64,000 nucleotides of DNA from Nocardia rhizosphaerihabitans (GCF_014646295.1 NZ_BMNE01000003.1:924952-988951), one strand, 5' to 3'. Counted from the first letter of the stretch, positions 32,549 to 41,915 are shown. A program made the numbers and translations. Notes: generated from the letters alone by a model not told the origin.

Positions 32549-33377
32549 GCTGTCCGTAGCCGCGTCGCCGCCGGCCCCCACCGGCGACGACGGCGGGACG
32601 GATCGCTGGGCAGGGCTCCGCTGGGCGGTGCCGTCGTTCGTCACGGTGGCGGTGCTCGTCGCGATCTGGCAGGTCTACGTCACGAGCAGTGGTGTCCGCC
32701 CGCAGGTGCTGCCGTCACCGCTGCGGGTCGTCCAGCAGGGTTGGGCGCACCGGGACGAGATCGGTTCCCATGCGGCCGCCACCTTGCAGGTGACGCTGGC
32801 CGGGTTCGCGGTGTCGCTGACTCTGGCGTGGGTACTGGCGGTGATCGTCGATTTCTCCCCCTGGCTGCGGCGTGCGTTGGTACCGCTGTTCGTCGCGTCG
32901 CAGACCGTGCCGATCGTCGCGATCGCACCGTTGATGATCATCTGGTTCGGGTTCGGTCTCCTGCCGAAGATCCTGGTGGTCGCGCTGGTCACCTTCTTCC
33001 CCATGGCCATCGGCCTGATCGAGGGATTCGCCGCGGCCGACCGGGACGCGGGCGCGCTGCTGCGGAGCATGGGCGCCTCCCGGCTGCAGGAGTCCCGCTA
33101 TGTGCGACTGCCGTCCGCGCTGCCACGGTTCTTCACGGCGCTGCGGATCGGGATCACCTATGCGGTCGTCGGCGCGGTGTTCGCCGAGTATGTCGGCGCG
33201 AGCGCCGGTCTCGGCATCTATATGAGCCTGCAGAAGAATTCGTTCCGCACCGACCTGGTGCTGGCGGCGGTGCTGGTCACGGCGCTGCTCAGCATCACGC
33301 TCTACCTGTCGACATTCGCGATCGAACGCCTCGTCGCGCCGTGGTCGCGGGCGCAGAACAGGAGCCGACGTGACTGA
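32526..33377 (+). CDS. thiX: Thiamine-pyrimidine ABC transporter permease
   Basis: A 283-residue inner-membrane permease of the BPD_transp_1 type with about six helices; the ATPase-coupling EAA loop is GFAAADRDAGALLRSMGASRLQESRYVRLPSALP. The N-terminal ~30 residues are a low-complexity cytoplasmic lead. It overlaps thiY by 23 bp and thiZ by 8 bp, so the transporter subunits are translated together. Confidence 0.93.
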   Translation: MSTSPTGELSVAASPPAPTGDDGGTDRWAGLRWAVPSFVTVAVLVAIWQVYVTSSGVRPQVLPSPLRVVQQGWAHRDEIGSHAAATLQVTLAGFAVSLTLAWVLAVIVDFSPWLRRALVPLFVASQTVPIVAIAPLMIIWFGFGLLPKILVVALVTFFPMAIGLIEGFAAADRDAGALLRSMGASRLQESRYVRLPSALPRFFTALRIGITYAVVGAVFAEYVGASAGLGIYMSLQKNSFRTDLVLAAVLVTALLSITLYLSTFAIERLVAPWSRAQNRSRRD

Positions 33378-34176
33378 CGACAGGGGCGACCGCATCGTCG
33401 TCGACCATCTCACCAAGTCGTTCCCGCAGCCCGGTCGGCGCAGCCCGGACCTCGCGGTGCTGGGCGGGGTGTCGTTCACCGTTCGATCGGGCGAGTTCGT
33501 CACCGTCATCGGGCCGAGTGGGTGCGGCAAGAGCACCGTGTTCAACATGCTGGCCGGACTCGAATCCCCCGACTCCGGCAGCGTCGGGTTTCGTGCGGCC
33601 GACGGTGAGGACACCGCATCGCATTGCGCCTACATGCCGCAGAAGGACCTGCTGTTCCCCTGGCGAACCGTCCTCGACAACACCATCCTGGGCCTGCGTG
33701 TCCAGGGTGTCCCGAAAGCGGAGGCCCGGCGCCGCGCCCGCGCACTGTTCCCGGTCTTCGGCCTGTCCGGTTTCGAGGACGCCCGCCCGTCCCAGCTGTC
33801 GGGCGGGATGCGACAACGGGCCGCGCTACTGCGGACCGTCGTCCAGGAGCGCGAACTGCTGCTGCTCGACGAACCCTTCGGCGCGCTCGACTCACTGACT
33901 CGCACCGAGATGCAGTCGTGGCTACAAGAGGTCTGGCAGCGCTACCGCTGGATGGTCCTGATGATCACTCACGATGTCCGTGAGGCGGTGTACCTGTCGG
34001 ACCGCGTGATCGTCCTGTCGGCGCGCCCGGCCACCGTGCGTCACGAACTGCGCATCGACCTGCCGCGACCGCGCGAGTTGTCCACGATCACCGCCCCCGA
34101 ATTCGTCGCACTGGAAGAGGAACTCCTCGCGATCCTGCACGAGGAGTCGCGGCGGGCGTTCACGGAACAGCGCTAG
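33370..34176 (+). CDS. thiZ: Thiamine-pyrimidine ABC transporter ATPase
   Basis: A 268-residue nitrate/sulfonate/taurine-type ATPase: Walker A GPSGCGKSTVFNMLAGLE, Q-loop MPQKDLLFPWRTVLDN, signature LSGGMRQRAALLRT, Walker B LLLLDEPFGALDSLTR and the switch His in MITHDVREAVYLSDR. Last gene of the tenA-thiYXZ operon controlled by the TPP riboswitch. It ends 20 bp before a convergent gene. Confidence 0.93.
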   Translation: MTDDRGDRIVVDHLTKSFPQPGRRSPDLAVLGGVSFTVRSGEFVTVIGPSGCGKSTVFNMLAGLESPDSGSVGFRAADGEDTASHCAYMPQKDLLFPWRTVLDNTILGLRVQGVPKAEARRRARALFPVFGLSGFEDARPSQLSGGMRQRAALLRTVVQERELLLLDEPFGALDSLTRTEMQSWLQEVWQRYRWMVLMITHDVREAVYLSDRVIVLSARPATVRHELRIDLPRPRELSTITAPEFVALEEELLAILHEESRRAFTEQR

Positions 34177-34196
34177 CTCGACCGGTCCGCCGGTGG

Positions 34197-34679
34197 TCAG
34201 TGCTCGAGCGAAGGATCCCAGCGGTTGGCGAGCAGTGTGAAGCTCGGGAGGTCCTCCAGCGAGGTCGACGCCTCGTAGATACGCTCGTACCGTGTCGAGG
34301 CGATCCGCCACACACCGTCCAGGTCGCGACGATAGGTGTCGGAATAGTATCCGCCCCCACGGATCTGAACTTTCGCGCCCGGCACGAGGACTGTGTCCTC
34401 GAACGCCCAGGAACCCGTCGCGGTATCGCCGTCGACCTCGATCTCGGGATGGTTGGCGATGTGGACCGTGACGATCCCGGGCCCGAGGTTCTTCTCCATG
34501 AACGCCACGACATCGGCCCGATTGTCGAAATGCAGCGGCTCGGCCATCGCCTGGGTCCCATAGCGCGCGGAGACGTCCTCGGCGAGGCAGTCCGCGAACT
34601 CGTCCCACAGCTTCAGGTCGAGTGTGCGGAAGTAGCGGTGCTTGAGGCGCTTGATCTCCTCGATCGCGACAAGGTCCAT
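34197..34679 (-). CDS. SnoaL-like NTF2-fold protein
   Basis: A 160-residue protein with the SnoaL_4 pattern: LVAIEEIKRLKHRYFRTLDL, KLWDEFADCLAEDVSARYGT, then VTVHIANHPEIEVDGDTATG, SWAFEDTV and YYSDTYRRDLDGVWRIAS. His/Asp positions fit a scytalone-dehydratase or aromatic dioxygenase beta-like pocket, but catalysis is not predictable. Single-gene unit between the thiamine operon (convergent) and an unknown gene. Confidence 0.85.
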   Translation of the reverse strand: MDLVAIEEIKRLKHRYFRTLDLKLWDEFADCLAEDVSARYGTQAMAEPLHFDNRADVVAFMEKNLGPGIVTVHIANHPEIEVDGDTATGSWAFEDTVLVPGAKVQIRGGGYYSDTYRRDLDGVWRIASTRYERIYEASTSLEDLPSFTLLANRWDPSLEH

Positions 34680-34733
34680 GGCCGGAGTGTAGAACGTGTT
34701 CTAGATCTGGGCGAGCGTTCGGCCGACGCGACG

Positions 34734-35654
34734 CTATCGGAACACGCTCATGAAGATGAGGTTCGCGATAATGTCGGATTGACTCCACGTGTTACCGAGG
34801 CCGTCGTTCCGATCGGCATAGACCCACGCACCGACGTTGAACGTGTACGTGTTGCCCGGGCGCATCGTCCAGAGCACGTCGATGACCGCCCCGGGGCCGA
34901 ATCCGCCGCTGCTGTAGACGTCGACCTCATTGCTGACCCGCTTGCGCCAGCGTTTGTCGACGGCGGAGGCGATGAAGTTGCCGTTCTCGAAAACCGTGAG
35001 ATCGGTACCGCCCTCGGCGGTGGCGTCGCCGCCGAACCCGGCGCCGACCGTGTAGTGGTCGTCGGTCGTGCGGTACGCGCGACCCATCACGGAGACCACG
35101 TGGTCGGTCTCCAGCGTGACCCCGAATCCGGCGCGCGCGCTCACGAAATCCTCGGCGCCGCCGATCTTCGGACCCGCGCGGCCGTCGATGGCTACGCGGC
35201 CGTTGTCGCGATCGACAACGATCTTGAACGGTCTGCCGCCTGCCGGGTCGTGCCACGCCCATTCGAAGTGATACGGGATCCCGAAGATCTGGGCGCCTGC
35301 GCGGACATCGAGCGTTGCCGTTGTTTCCGGGTGGTTCCCGCGCGAGTCGGTGCGCTGCGGGTGTGCCAGATCCTCGTCGAACGGAACCGGGGTTTCGTCC
35401 GCTTTTCGCAGCATGTCCGCCGTGTCGGGATCCTGTTGCGCCAGTCGTATCAGCGGGGCGTAGAGCGCCCGCGAGATCGCGGCCCGTTCGGCGGCGTCGG
35501 CGCGCCTGCGGGCGGTCTCCGCGGAGGAACGTTCGATCATGCTTTCGATCGATTTCTCCACGAAACGGCGGTGCTCGGCGGGGAAATCCTGCGAGTAGCG
35601 GATCTGCGACGTGGGAGGTTCCGTGCGGGGAGCCGGCGTCGTGGTCGATGTCAT
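34734..35654 (-). CDS. Unknown protein with helical N-terminus and beta-rich C-terminus
   Basis: A 306-residue protein. ATG 35654 is chosen because GGAGG sits at correct spacing; an in-frame start 63 bp earlier exists. Residues ~25-85 are helical and charged (EKSIESMIERSSAETARRRAD), residues ~100-300 look all-beta with many G/T/V strands (TATLDVRAGAQIFGIPYHFE, DNGRVAIDGRAGPKIGGAE, GGTDLTVFENGNF) and a hydrophobic end NLIFMSVFR. No signal peptide, Cys or recognised motif. I do not recognise a family. It stands alone. Confidence 0.6.
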   Translation of the reverse strand: MTSTTTPAPRTEPPTSQIRYSQDFPAEHRRFVEKSIESMIERSSAETARRRADAAERAAISRALYAPLIRLAQQDPDTADMLRKADETPVPFDEDLAHPQRTDSRGNHPETTATLDVRAGAQIFGIPYHFEWAWHDPAGGRPFKIVVDRDNGRVAIDGRAGPKIGGAEDFVSARAGFGVTLETDHVVSVMGRAYRTTDDHYTVGAGFGGDATAEGGTDLTVFENGNFIASAVDKRWRKRVSNEVDVYSSGGFGPGAVIDVLWTMRPGNTYTFNVGAWVYADRNDGLGNTWSQSDIIANLIFMSVFR

Positions 35655-35773
35655 GAGTGCACCTCCAACTGGTGTTGTGCTCTCGTCAGCCTGCGCCTGT
35701 GAACGCGAGTTTGTCACGCGTAGTCGGCTACTCGCCGCCTCCGGCAGGACTGCGCGGAGGCGGCGAATTCGAA

Positions 35774-37000
35774 CTAGTGTGCGTGCAGATACACCGGAAT
35801 ACCGGTGTGCCCGTTGGAGATGAAACTCTGCACCGGCGCCAACTCGTCCGGACTCGTGGCCAGTCTCATCTCCGGGAACCGGTCGAACAGTGCGGGCAGC
35901 GCAACGGCGGCCTCGAGGCGGGCCAGCGATGCGCCGATGCAGTGGTGCGCCCCGTGGCCGAAGGCGAGATGCTGCTCGCGGGTGGCACGGGTGGGGTCGA
36001 ACTCGGCGGTGTCGGCGCCGTGCACTTTCGGGTCACGGCTGGCGCCGGCGTAGGAGGCCAGGATGGCCTCGCCCTTGCCGATCCGATACCCACCAGCGAC
36101 GTCGATGTCCTCGACCGCGTACCGCAGCGGCAGGTGCGCCACGGGCGCCTGGAAGCGCAGCGTCTCCTCCACCACGTCCGCCCACGACACCTCACCTGCG
36201 GCGACCGCGGCACGCTGCTCGGGATGGGTGAGCAGGGCGACGATCGCCTGGTCGAGCAGATTGACCGTCGTCTCGTGACCGGCGTTGATGACCAGCATCA
36301 ACGTGTCGACGAGCTCCTTCTCGGACAGCGTGGAGTCGTGGTCCTCGTCGCGGGTGGCGATCAGCACGCTGGTGACGTCATCGCCGGGATGCCGGCGACG
36401 GAAGGCGACGAGTTCGCTCACCAGTCGATACATTTCGAGGTAGTTGGCCTGTGCCTGTTCGGCGGTGAACGAGCCGTCGAAGAAGCCGTCGACGCACTTG
36501 TGCAGCGCGGGCCCCAGCTCTTCGGGCACACCGAGCAGCTCGGTGATGACCCGGATCGGAACCGGGTAGGCGAAGCCGGTGCGCAGATCGACCGGCTCGC
36601 CGGCAGGGGTGGCGGCCAGCGCGTCGAGCAGGCTCTCGGTGATCTCGGCGATCCGCGGCCGTAGCGCGGTGCTGCGACGGTGGCTGAATGCCGGGGAGAC
36701 CAGTCGGCGCAGCCTACGGTGATCGGCGCCGTAGGCGGTGAACATGTTGTCCACCGCGACCCAGGGCAGCAGCGGCCACGCCTCGGTGATCTCGCCGTTG
36801 ATGAACGACATCCAGTGCTGTCTGGGATCTTTCGACACCCGAGGGTCGGCGAGCAGGCTCCGGAGCACGGCCTGATCGGTGACCGACCAGGCGGGCACGC
36901 CGCCGGGCAGCTCGACCAGCGTCACCGGGCCGCGCTGCTGAATGCGTGCCGACTCACCTTGGATGTCGGCACCGGTCGGATCCAGCACGATCGGTTCCAT
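35774..37000 (-). CDS. Cytochrome P450, canonical
   Basis: A 408-residue soluble bacterial P450. ATG 37000 is preferred because GGAGGAG lies 6 bases upstream, although an ATG 15 bp earlier is in frame. I-helix oxygen-binding VINAGHETTVNLL, K-helix EETLRFQAP (ExxR intact), and heme-binding AFGHGAHHCIGASLARLEA with the Cys thiolate. The sequence resembles CYP107/105-type monooxygenases that hydroxylate secondary metabolites or xenobiotics. A second, unusual P450 gene ends 97 bp upstream in the same direction. No ferredoxin gene is adjacent. Confidence 0.93.
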   Translation of the reverse strand: MEPIVLDPTGADIQGESARIQQRGPVTLVELPGGVPAWSVTDQAVLRSLLADPRVSKDPRQHWMSFINGEITEAWPLLPWVAVDNMFTAYGADHRRLRRLVSPAFSHRRSTALRPRIAEITESLLDALAATPAGEPVDLRTGFAYPVPIRVITELLGVPEELGPALHKCVDGFFDGSFTAEQAQANYLEMYRLVSELVAFRRRHPGDDVTSVLIATRDEDHDSTLSEKELVDTLMLVINAGHETTVNLLDQAIVALLTHPEQRAAVAAGEVSWADVVEETLRFQAPVAHLPLRYAVEDIDVAGGYRIGKGEAILASYAGASRDPKVHGADTAEFDPTRATREQHLAFGHGAHHCIGASLARLEAAVALPALFDRFPEMRLATSPDELAPVQSFISNGHTGIPVYLHAH

Positions 37001-37097
37001 GACATTCTCCTCCATATCAGGGACTGCGGCCCGTGATCGATAGTGCCGCAGCCGGTTTCGGCCGCGTGGTGGGCAACTTACCTCGCGGCCGGGGCGC

Positions 37098-38354
37098 TCA
37101 GGGGACGAACAGGGGCGCGGACGGCGGGAAGTTGACCGGCAGCGTCGTCATCGCGCGGTGGAAAGGGCCCGGCCGCCAGGCGATCTCCTCCGCGGGCACG
37201 GCCAGGGTCAGGTCCGGCAGGACGTCGAGCAGTTGGTCGAGCGCGTCCTGCGCGATCTGATACGCGACCGATCGAGCGGGGCAGGCGTGCGGGCCGGCGC
37301 CCCAGGCAAGATGGGATCGGTTGCCGTTGCGGTCGCCCTGGGCGATCGACGGGTCGTTGTTGCACGCGGAAAGGCTGATCACCACAGGCTGGTTGGCGGG
37401 CAGCCACACGTCGTCGATCATGACCGGCTGCCGCGGATAGGTGGTGCAGAAGTTCGCCATCGGCGGGTCGAGGAACAACACCTCGTCCAGCGCGTCGCGC
37501 GTGGACAGACTGCCCGCGATCACCCCGCCGCCGAATCGGGAGTCGGTCAGGATGAGCAGCAGCGCATTGCTGATGAGGTTCTGCATCGGCTCGATACCGG
37601 CGCCGTAGAAGCTGATCAGGTTGTACAGCATCTCTTCGTCGTCGAGTCCGGCCGCGTGGTGGGCCAGCCGCGAGGTCAGGTCGTCGCCCGGTTCGTCGCG
37701 GCGCAGGGTGATCAGCTCGATCAGCGCCGCGGACAAATGCTCCATACCCCAGGCCGCGTTCACGGTGTCGAACAGCGCGGCCATCCCGGTGGCGACCCGC
37801 CGTCCCAGCTCCGGAGTGCAGCCGACCACCCGGTTGAGCGTCTCGAATACCAGCGGAAAGGCGTACTGCGTCAAGACATCCGCGGAACCCGCGCCACAGA
37901 ACGAATTGATCAGTGAGATCGCGATCTGCTCCACGGTCGCGTGGAGGGCATGATGGTCGATAGAGTCGATCGCGGCGACGTAGGCCTGCCGATAGCGGGC
38001 GTGGACCGATCCGGAGTTACGCAGCGCGTTCGGATACCACTGCATCATCGGCCGCACCGGACAGTCCTCGGGGATGCTGTCCTGCCACATTCGTGGATCC
38101 GCGGGAAAGTTGTCGGGATCGTTGAGGATTCGCACCGCGGTGCGATACCCGAGCACCAGATTGGCCGGGACATCCGGCGACAGCTCGATCGGCGCTATCG
38201 TCCCGTACCTTTCGCGCATGGCGCGGTAGTTCCCGTGCGGATCGGCAGCGAACTCGGGCGCGTAGACGAGCCCCTGCACCGGGCAACCAGCACCCAGGCC
38301 GGAGTACGACGGCGCATGCGGCGCGAGCCGACTGGAGACATGGGTGTCATCCAC
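37098..38354 (-). CDS. CYP157-like cytochrome P450 lacking ExxR
   Basis: A 418-residue P450 from GTG 38354 (GGAAGGAA ribosome site). Heme loop AWGAGPHACPARSVAYQIAQ has the Cys ligand in the HACPA form. The K-helix reads DEVLFLDPPMANF: the Arg of ExxR is Phe. The I-helix is YGAGIEPMQNL, with Pro where the oxygen-activating Thr normally lies. Both departures are typical of the CYP157 family, which is often paired with a canonical P450 as here. The upstream part of the long frame is shadow. Confidence 0.85.
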   Translation of the reverse strand: MDDTHVSSRLAPHAPSYSGLGAGCPVQGLVYAPEFAADPHGNYRAMRERYGTIAPIELSPDVPANLVLGYRTAVRILNDPDNFPADPRMWQDSIPEDCPVRPMMQWYPNALRNSGSVHARYRQAYVAAIDSIDHHALHATVEQIAISLINSFCGAGSADVLTQYAFPLVFETLNRVVGCTPELGRRVATGMAALFDTVNAAWGMEHLSAALIELITLRRDEPGDDLTSRLAHHAAGLDDEEMLYNLISFYGAGIEPMQNLISNALLLILTDSRFGGGVIAGSLSTRDALDEVLFLDPPMANFCTTYPRQPVMIDDVWLPANQPVVISLSACNNDPSIAQGDRNGNRSHLAWGAGPHACPARSVAYQIAQDALDQLLDVLPDLTLAVPAEEIAWRPGPFHRAMTTLPVNFPPSAPLFVP

Positions 38355-38688
38355 AGGCAGTGTTCCTTCCCCAACGGACGGCAGGCGACTCCGAGCTCTG
38401 CCATCGACACATCCCGACGACACTGCCACACCTGTGCGACCACCCAGATCGGCGAGACATACCGGCGAGTAACGGTTCGGACGGCAGCGCTGTTGCGGGC
38501 TGCGCCAGGCACATTCGGGATGCGAATCGGGCGGACCGGTGCCCCTGGCACCAAATCTGAAATGAAACTGTATCTGAAAGTGTCGACGAAACCGACAGCG
38601 AGTGGCGACAATTGGCCACGACGGTCCGGCGCTACTCAGCACCTGCCGTATCGTCACGACTCCCCTTCGGCGACAGAGGAATTGGACG
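38355..38688. other. Divergent intergenic region, no gene seen
   Basis: 334 bp between the CYP157-like gene and the cutinase-like gene must hold both promoters. GC is lower around 38550-38590. I see no convincing palindrome or structured RNA. Confidence 0.5.
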
Positions 38689-40062
38689 ATGAACAGGTTG
38701 TCGAGATCCGCCGCGACGACGTTGGTTGCCGCCGTCGTCGCGGTCGGGACTGCGGCGGTCGGCGTCGCACGGGCGGAAACACCCGGCGCGCAGCCCTGCA
38801 CCCCGTACACCGCAATTCTCGGGCCGGGGACCTGGGAAACCACGCTGGACGCCGATCCCGAGGTGCCCGTCGGCATGCTCCGGCCCGTCGGCGACGGCCT
38901 GCAACGGCAGTTCGGCCGCGACATCACGGTGCTCTACGCCCCCTATGCCGCAAGCGCTTTCGACCAGGGTATGAGCTACGCGGAGTCCCTGAGCACCCTG
39001 GAATCGCGCTTGCGCCAGATGCTGCGTGGCCTGTGCAGCTCGACGCGGGTCGTCCTCGCCGGCTACAGCCAGGGCGCGGACGGCATCGGCGATCTCGCCA
39101 CCGAGATCGGCAATGGCGACGGTCCCATCGGTGCCGAGCGAGTGATCGGCGTCGGACTACTGGCCGATCCGCATCGCGATCCGAATACCACTCTCTCCCT
39201 GGGCAATCCGCAACCCGGCCACGGCATAGCCGGAACGCGGAGCCGGGATTTCGGTGCGTTGACCACACGGGTTCGCACGCTGTGTACCGACGGTGACCTG
39301 TACTGCTCCCTCGATGCCGCCACCTCCCCGTTCCTCGCCGTGCTGGGCAGGGTCTTGAGCGGTGATCCCACACCGATCGCGAACTTCGTCCCCGCCACGG
39401 CCGATCCCAGCAGCCTGATCGCACAAGCCGTCACCATGGGCGCCGGCTGGACCGCCACCGCGGCGAACCTGCCTACCATTCTCGACAACCTCACCAGCCT
39501 CCCGGAGTTCCTCGCGGCGGGCGACATTCGCGGTGCGCACCAGAGCGCGCGTGCCCTCAATCTTGCCCTGACCCCGTTGGTCCAAGCGGCCGCGGGGGTG
39601 GACCGAGTCCTGGTCGCCCAGGTCATCCGCGCAGCCGCCGCCGTCGACCCCTCTGGTCGGAGCGCGGGCGTCAGCGTCATCGCCGACGCCCTCATGCACA
39701 TCGATCTTCTGAGCATCGCCGACCAGGCGGGCCAAATGCAGGAAATCCTGTGGCGCGCGGTCGAATCCCTCGACCGCAACGACCCTGTCGCCGCCGCCGC
39801 CGACCTGGCCACCTTGGCCGCCACCGGTGCCGACCTCACCGGCTCCGTACTCGGCCCCGTCGCCGCCGGCATCCGAGCCGACCTCCACGCGACCACCCGA
39901 ACCCTGCTCAGCATCGCCGATCCCGACACCGTCGATGAGCTCGTCCAACTGGGCCGCCAAGGCGTGGACATGGCCAACTTCTACGCCTCCGACGCCCACA
40001 TCGACTACGGCGACGACGCCCAAATCCTCCTGAGCTACCTGAGCTCCCAGGTTGTTTCGTAG
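38689..40062 (+). CDS. Secreted cutinase-like alpha/beta hydrolase with long C-terminal domain
   Basis: A 457-residue exported protein (ATG 38689 after AGAGGAA). Signal peptide ends at about residue 31 (VGVARA). The N-terminal half is cutinase-like: GTWETTLDADPEVPVGML, ITVLYAPYAAS, nucleophile VVLAGYSQGADGIGDLA (Ser in GYSQG), and LLADPHRDP. Unlike plain cutinases (about 220 residues), it has ~230 additional helical Ala-rich residues of unknown role ending LLSYLSSQVVS. Cys pairs suggest disulfides. Likely a cell-wall lipid or ester hydrolase, common in mycolic-acid bacteria. Confidence 0.85.
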   Translation: MNRLSRSAATTLVAAVVAVGTAAVGVARAETPGAQPCTPYTAILGPGTWETTLDADPEVPVGMLRPVGDGLQRQFGRDITVLYAPYAASAFDQGMSYAESLSTLESRLRQMLRGLCSSTRVVLAGYSQGADGIGDLATEIGNGDGPIGAERVIGVGLLADPHRDPNTTLSLGNPQPGHGIAGTRSRDFGALTTRVRTLCTDGDLYCSLDAATSPFLAVLGRVLSGDPTPIANFVPATADPSSLIAQAVTMGAGWTATAANLPTILDNLTSLPEFLAAGDIRGAHQSARALNLALTPLVQAAAGVDRVLVAQVIRAAAAVDPSGRSAGVSVIADALMHIDLLSIADQAGQMQEILWRAVESLDRNDPVAAAADLATLAATGADLTGSVLGPVAAGIRADLHATTRTLLSIADPDTVDELVQLGRQGVDMANFYASDAHIDYGDDAQILLSYLSSQVVS

Positions 40063-40147
40063 CCTGGGAAGTCCCCAACTCCAGGTGGTGAAGTGCGCGG
40101 TGGGCCACCGACAATAGTGGACGTGGTCCAGTGGCCGGGTTCGACGG

Positions 40148-41077
40148 CTACTTCCTGCCGTGCAGGCGAGCACGCGCGCCTGCGATGATCGTGATGATCA
40201 TGACCGTCATGACCTGCAGCGCGGTGAGCGGAAGTGCCGGGGGTGACCGAACTGGTGCGGCGAATTCGACCGGGGGCGGTGGCAGCGGCGGCGGGATCGC
40301 TGCGGGGACCGATGGGTTCACCTCGGGCAGTCGCACCGGGATAGGCACGACGGCCGGTGCCACCACTGCCGGTGGAATGATCAGGGGGATACCGGGTTCC
40401 GGCAGACTCGGGGCGGGTAGCAACAGCATGCAGGTCAGCAGGGCGCTGCCGGTCGCGGCGCTGCCGACCGCCACACTGCCCGCACCTGCCGAGCCCGAAC
40501 CGACGCTTCCGCTGGAACCGAGGCCGATCAGGCTGGAGCCCATGCCGCTTCCGGTGATGATCCCAGACCCCAGCGCGGCGCTGCCGACAGCCGCGCTGCC
40601 GACACAGGCGGGAAACACAAGGTCGGGGTCGGGGAGCAGCAGGCCGCCGAGCGTGCCCTGGCCTGCGACCGGCGTCGTCAGTGCCGTACCAGGCGCGGGA
40701 TCGGATGCCCAGGGATCCTCGGCGGTTGGATCGATCATCGCGGGGGCGGCATCGATGCCGCTGGGAGTACTCGAGCCGAGACCGAGAGCTTGCCCGGTCG
40801 CCGGATTCGGGACCGTCCCCGCCGAGCTGCCGGTCGGCGCCGACGACCAGCCTGGCCCACTCGCGTCGCTGCTGCCGGTGCCGAGCCCCAGCTCCAGCCC
40901 GCCGGATTGCCCGTCGACCGGGGTGGCCACGGTGCCCGGAGCCGCACTGCCGCTGATGATCTGGTCGATCGTCGGTATTCCCGGATCAGCCGCAGCGAGC
41001 GGTGCGTGGACGGCGAGCAGAGCCGCAGCTACCGACACCGGCGCGAATCCTCGTACTGCTCTTAGTTTTCCGCCCAC
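40148..41077 (-). CDS. Exported Gly/Ser/Pro-rich surface protein with C-terminal anchor helix
   Basis: A 309-residue protein from GTG 41077 (GGAGG 4 bases upstream). Signal peptide SVAAALLAVHAPLAAA. The middle has simple repeats of the GSAAVGSAALGSG type (about residues 155-215), then a hydrophobic TCMLLLPAPSLPEPGIPLII, a Pro-rich segment IPPPLPPPPVEF, and a C-terminal transmembrane helix TALQVMTVMIITIIAG followed by basic ARARLHGRK, a stop-transfer anchor. Probably a wall-spanning membrane-tethered protein. Function unknown. Confidence 0.7.
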   Translation of the reverse strand: MGGKLRAVRGFAPVSVAAALLAVHAPLAAADPGIPTIDQIISGSAAPGTVATPVDGQSGGLELGLGTGSSDASGPGWSSAPTGSSAGTVPNPATGQALGLGSSTPSGIDAAPAMIDPTAEDPWASDPAPGTALTTPVAGQGTLGGLLLPDPDLVFPACVGSAAVGSAALGSGIITGSGMGSSLIGLGSSGSVGSGSAGAGSVAVGSAATGSALLTCMLLLPAPSLPEPGIPLIIPPAVVAPAVVPIPVRLPEVNPSVPAAIPPPLPPPPVEFAAPVRSPPALPLTALQVMTVMIITIIAGARARLHGRK

Positions 41078-41111
41078 CGTGCCTCCAAACGCTCGGTACT
41101 GATCGACCCGG

Positions 41112-41915
41112 TCAACGAGGAATATCGCCGCCGGAGGACGGTTCCGCGGCAAGGTGCTGGAAGCGCGCGAGCGCGAGTTCGTAGGCGTCCTTGGCGACGT
41201 GATTGCCGCCTGCGAACGGCCGATCCAGTTGATAGACAGCCACAATGACCGCACCGATCACCAGACCGAACAACCCGGTCATGAGGATGCTGCGTTTGGT
41301 GACCACAACACCGGAGAACACGGTGCCGAACAACAGCATGGCAGTGGCGAACCACAAGGCGATGTAGAGGAAACCGGGCAACCGATAGCCGGCGTCCAGG
41401 CCGCGGTCGAAGCGGGCCTCGGTGATCGCAGCGACGGCAGTGGCGGTCTCGTCCTGGGCCGCCTTCGCGTCCGAGGTGTCGGTAGGAACGGAACTCACCA
41501 CCTCCCGCAGATCATCCAGCGTTGCCTGCGTGGCCGGGCTCAGTCGGCGCTGTTCGTCCATGACCTGCCACTCCTCGTCGATCACCTGCCGGGTGTAGGC
41601 GGCCACCAGGGTTTGGATCTCCTCACGATCCGGCTCGGGCATACCGTTCGCGGACTCGTACACGCTCACCAGGGCTTTGGCCTCTGACACCGTGTGCGCA
41701 TAAGAGGTGTCGAACTGCTGCCACAGAATCACCACGACGAACGCCACGATGGCGGCGAAGAACATATTGACCATGTCCAGCATCATCGAACCAGCGCCGG
41801 AATCGTCGTCGTGCCGCCATGATACGGGCCGCACCCGATCCCCCAGCACGAAGATCCCCACCGCGACGCCTACGAAAACCGCCAATACCGCCAGTTGCAA
41901 CAGAATTCCAAGCAT
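41112..41915 (-). CDS. DUF4239-like membrane protein
   Basis: A 267-residue protein with two N-terminal helices (LLQLAVLAVFVGVAVGIFVLG and MVNMFFAAIVAFVVVILWQQF), a ~110-residue soluble region of charged helices (VSEAKALVSVYESANGMPEP, VAAYTRQVIDEEWQVMDEQR) and two C-terminal helices (ALWFATAMLLFGTVFSGVVV, GLFGLVIGAVIVAVYQLDRPF). This matches DUF4239/bestrophin-like membrane proteins. Start at ATG 41915; upstream in-frame sequence is not homologous. Function unknown, possibly an ion channel-like protein. Confidence 0.8.
   Translation of the reverse strand: MLGILLQLAVLAVFVGVAVGIFVLGDRVRPVSWRHDDDSGAGSMMLDMVNMFFAAIVAFVVVILWQQFDTSYAHTVSEAKALVSVYESANGMPEPDREEIQTLVAAYTRQVIDEEWQVMDEQRRLSPATQATLDDLREVVSSVPTDTSDAKAAQDETATAVAAITEARFDRGLDAGYRLPGFLYIALWFATAMLLFGTVFSGVVVTKRSILMTGLFGLVIGAVIVAVYQLDRPFAGGNHVAKDAYELALARFQHLAAEPSSGGDIPR

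Noticed and set aside
31538..32644. 368-codon minus-strand frame opposite thiY
   Set aside because: No domain or start signal; thiY has lipobox and binding-site motifs in the other strand.
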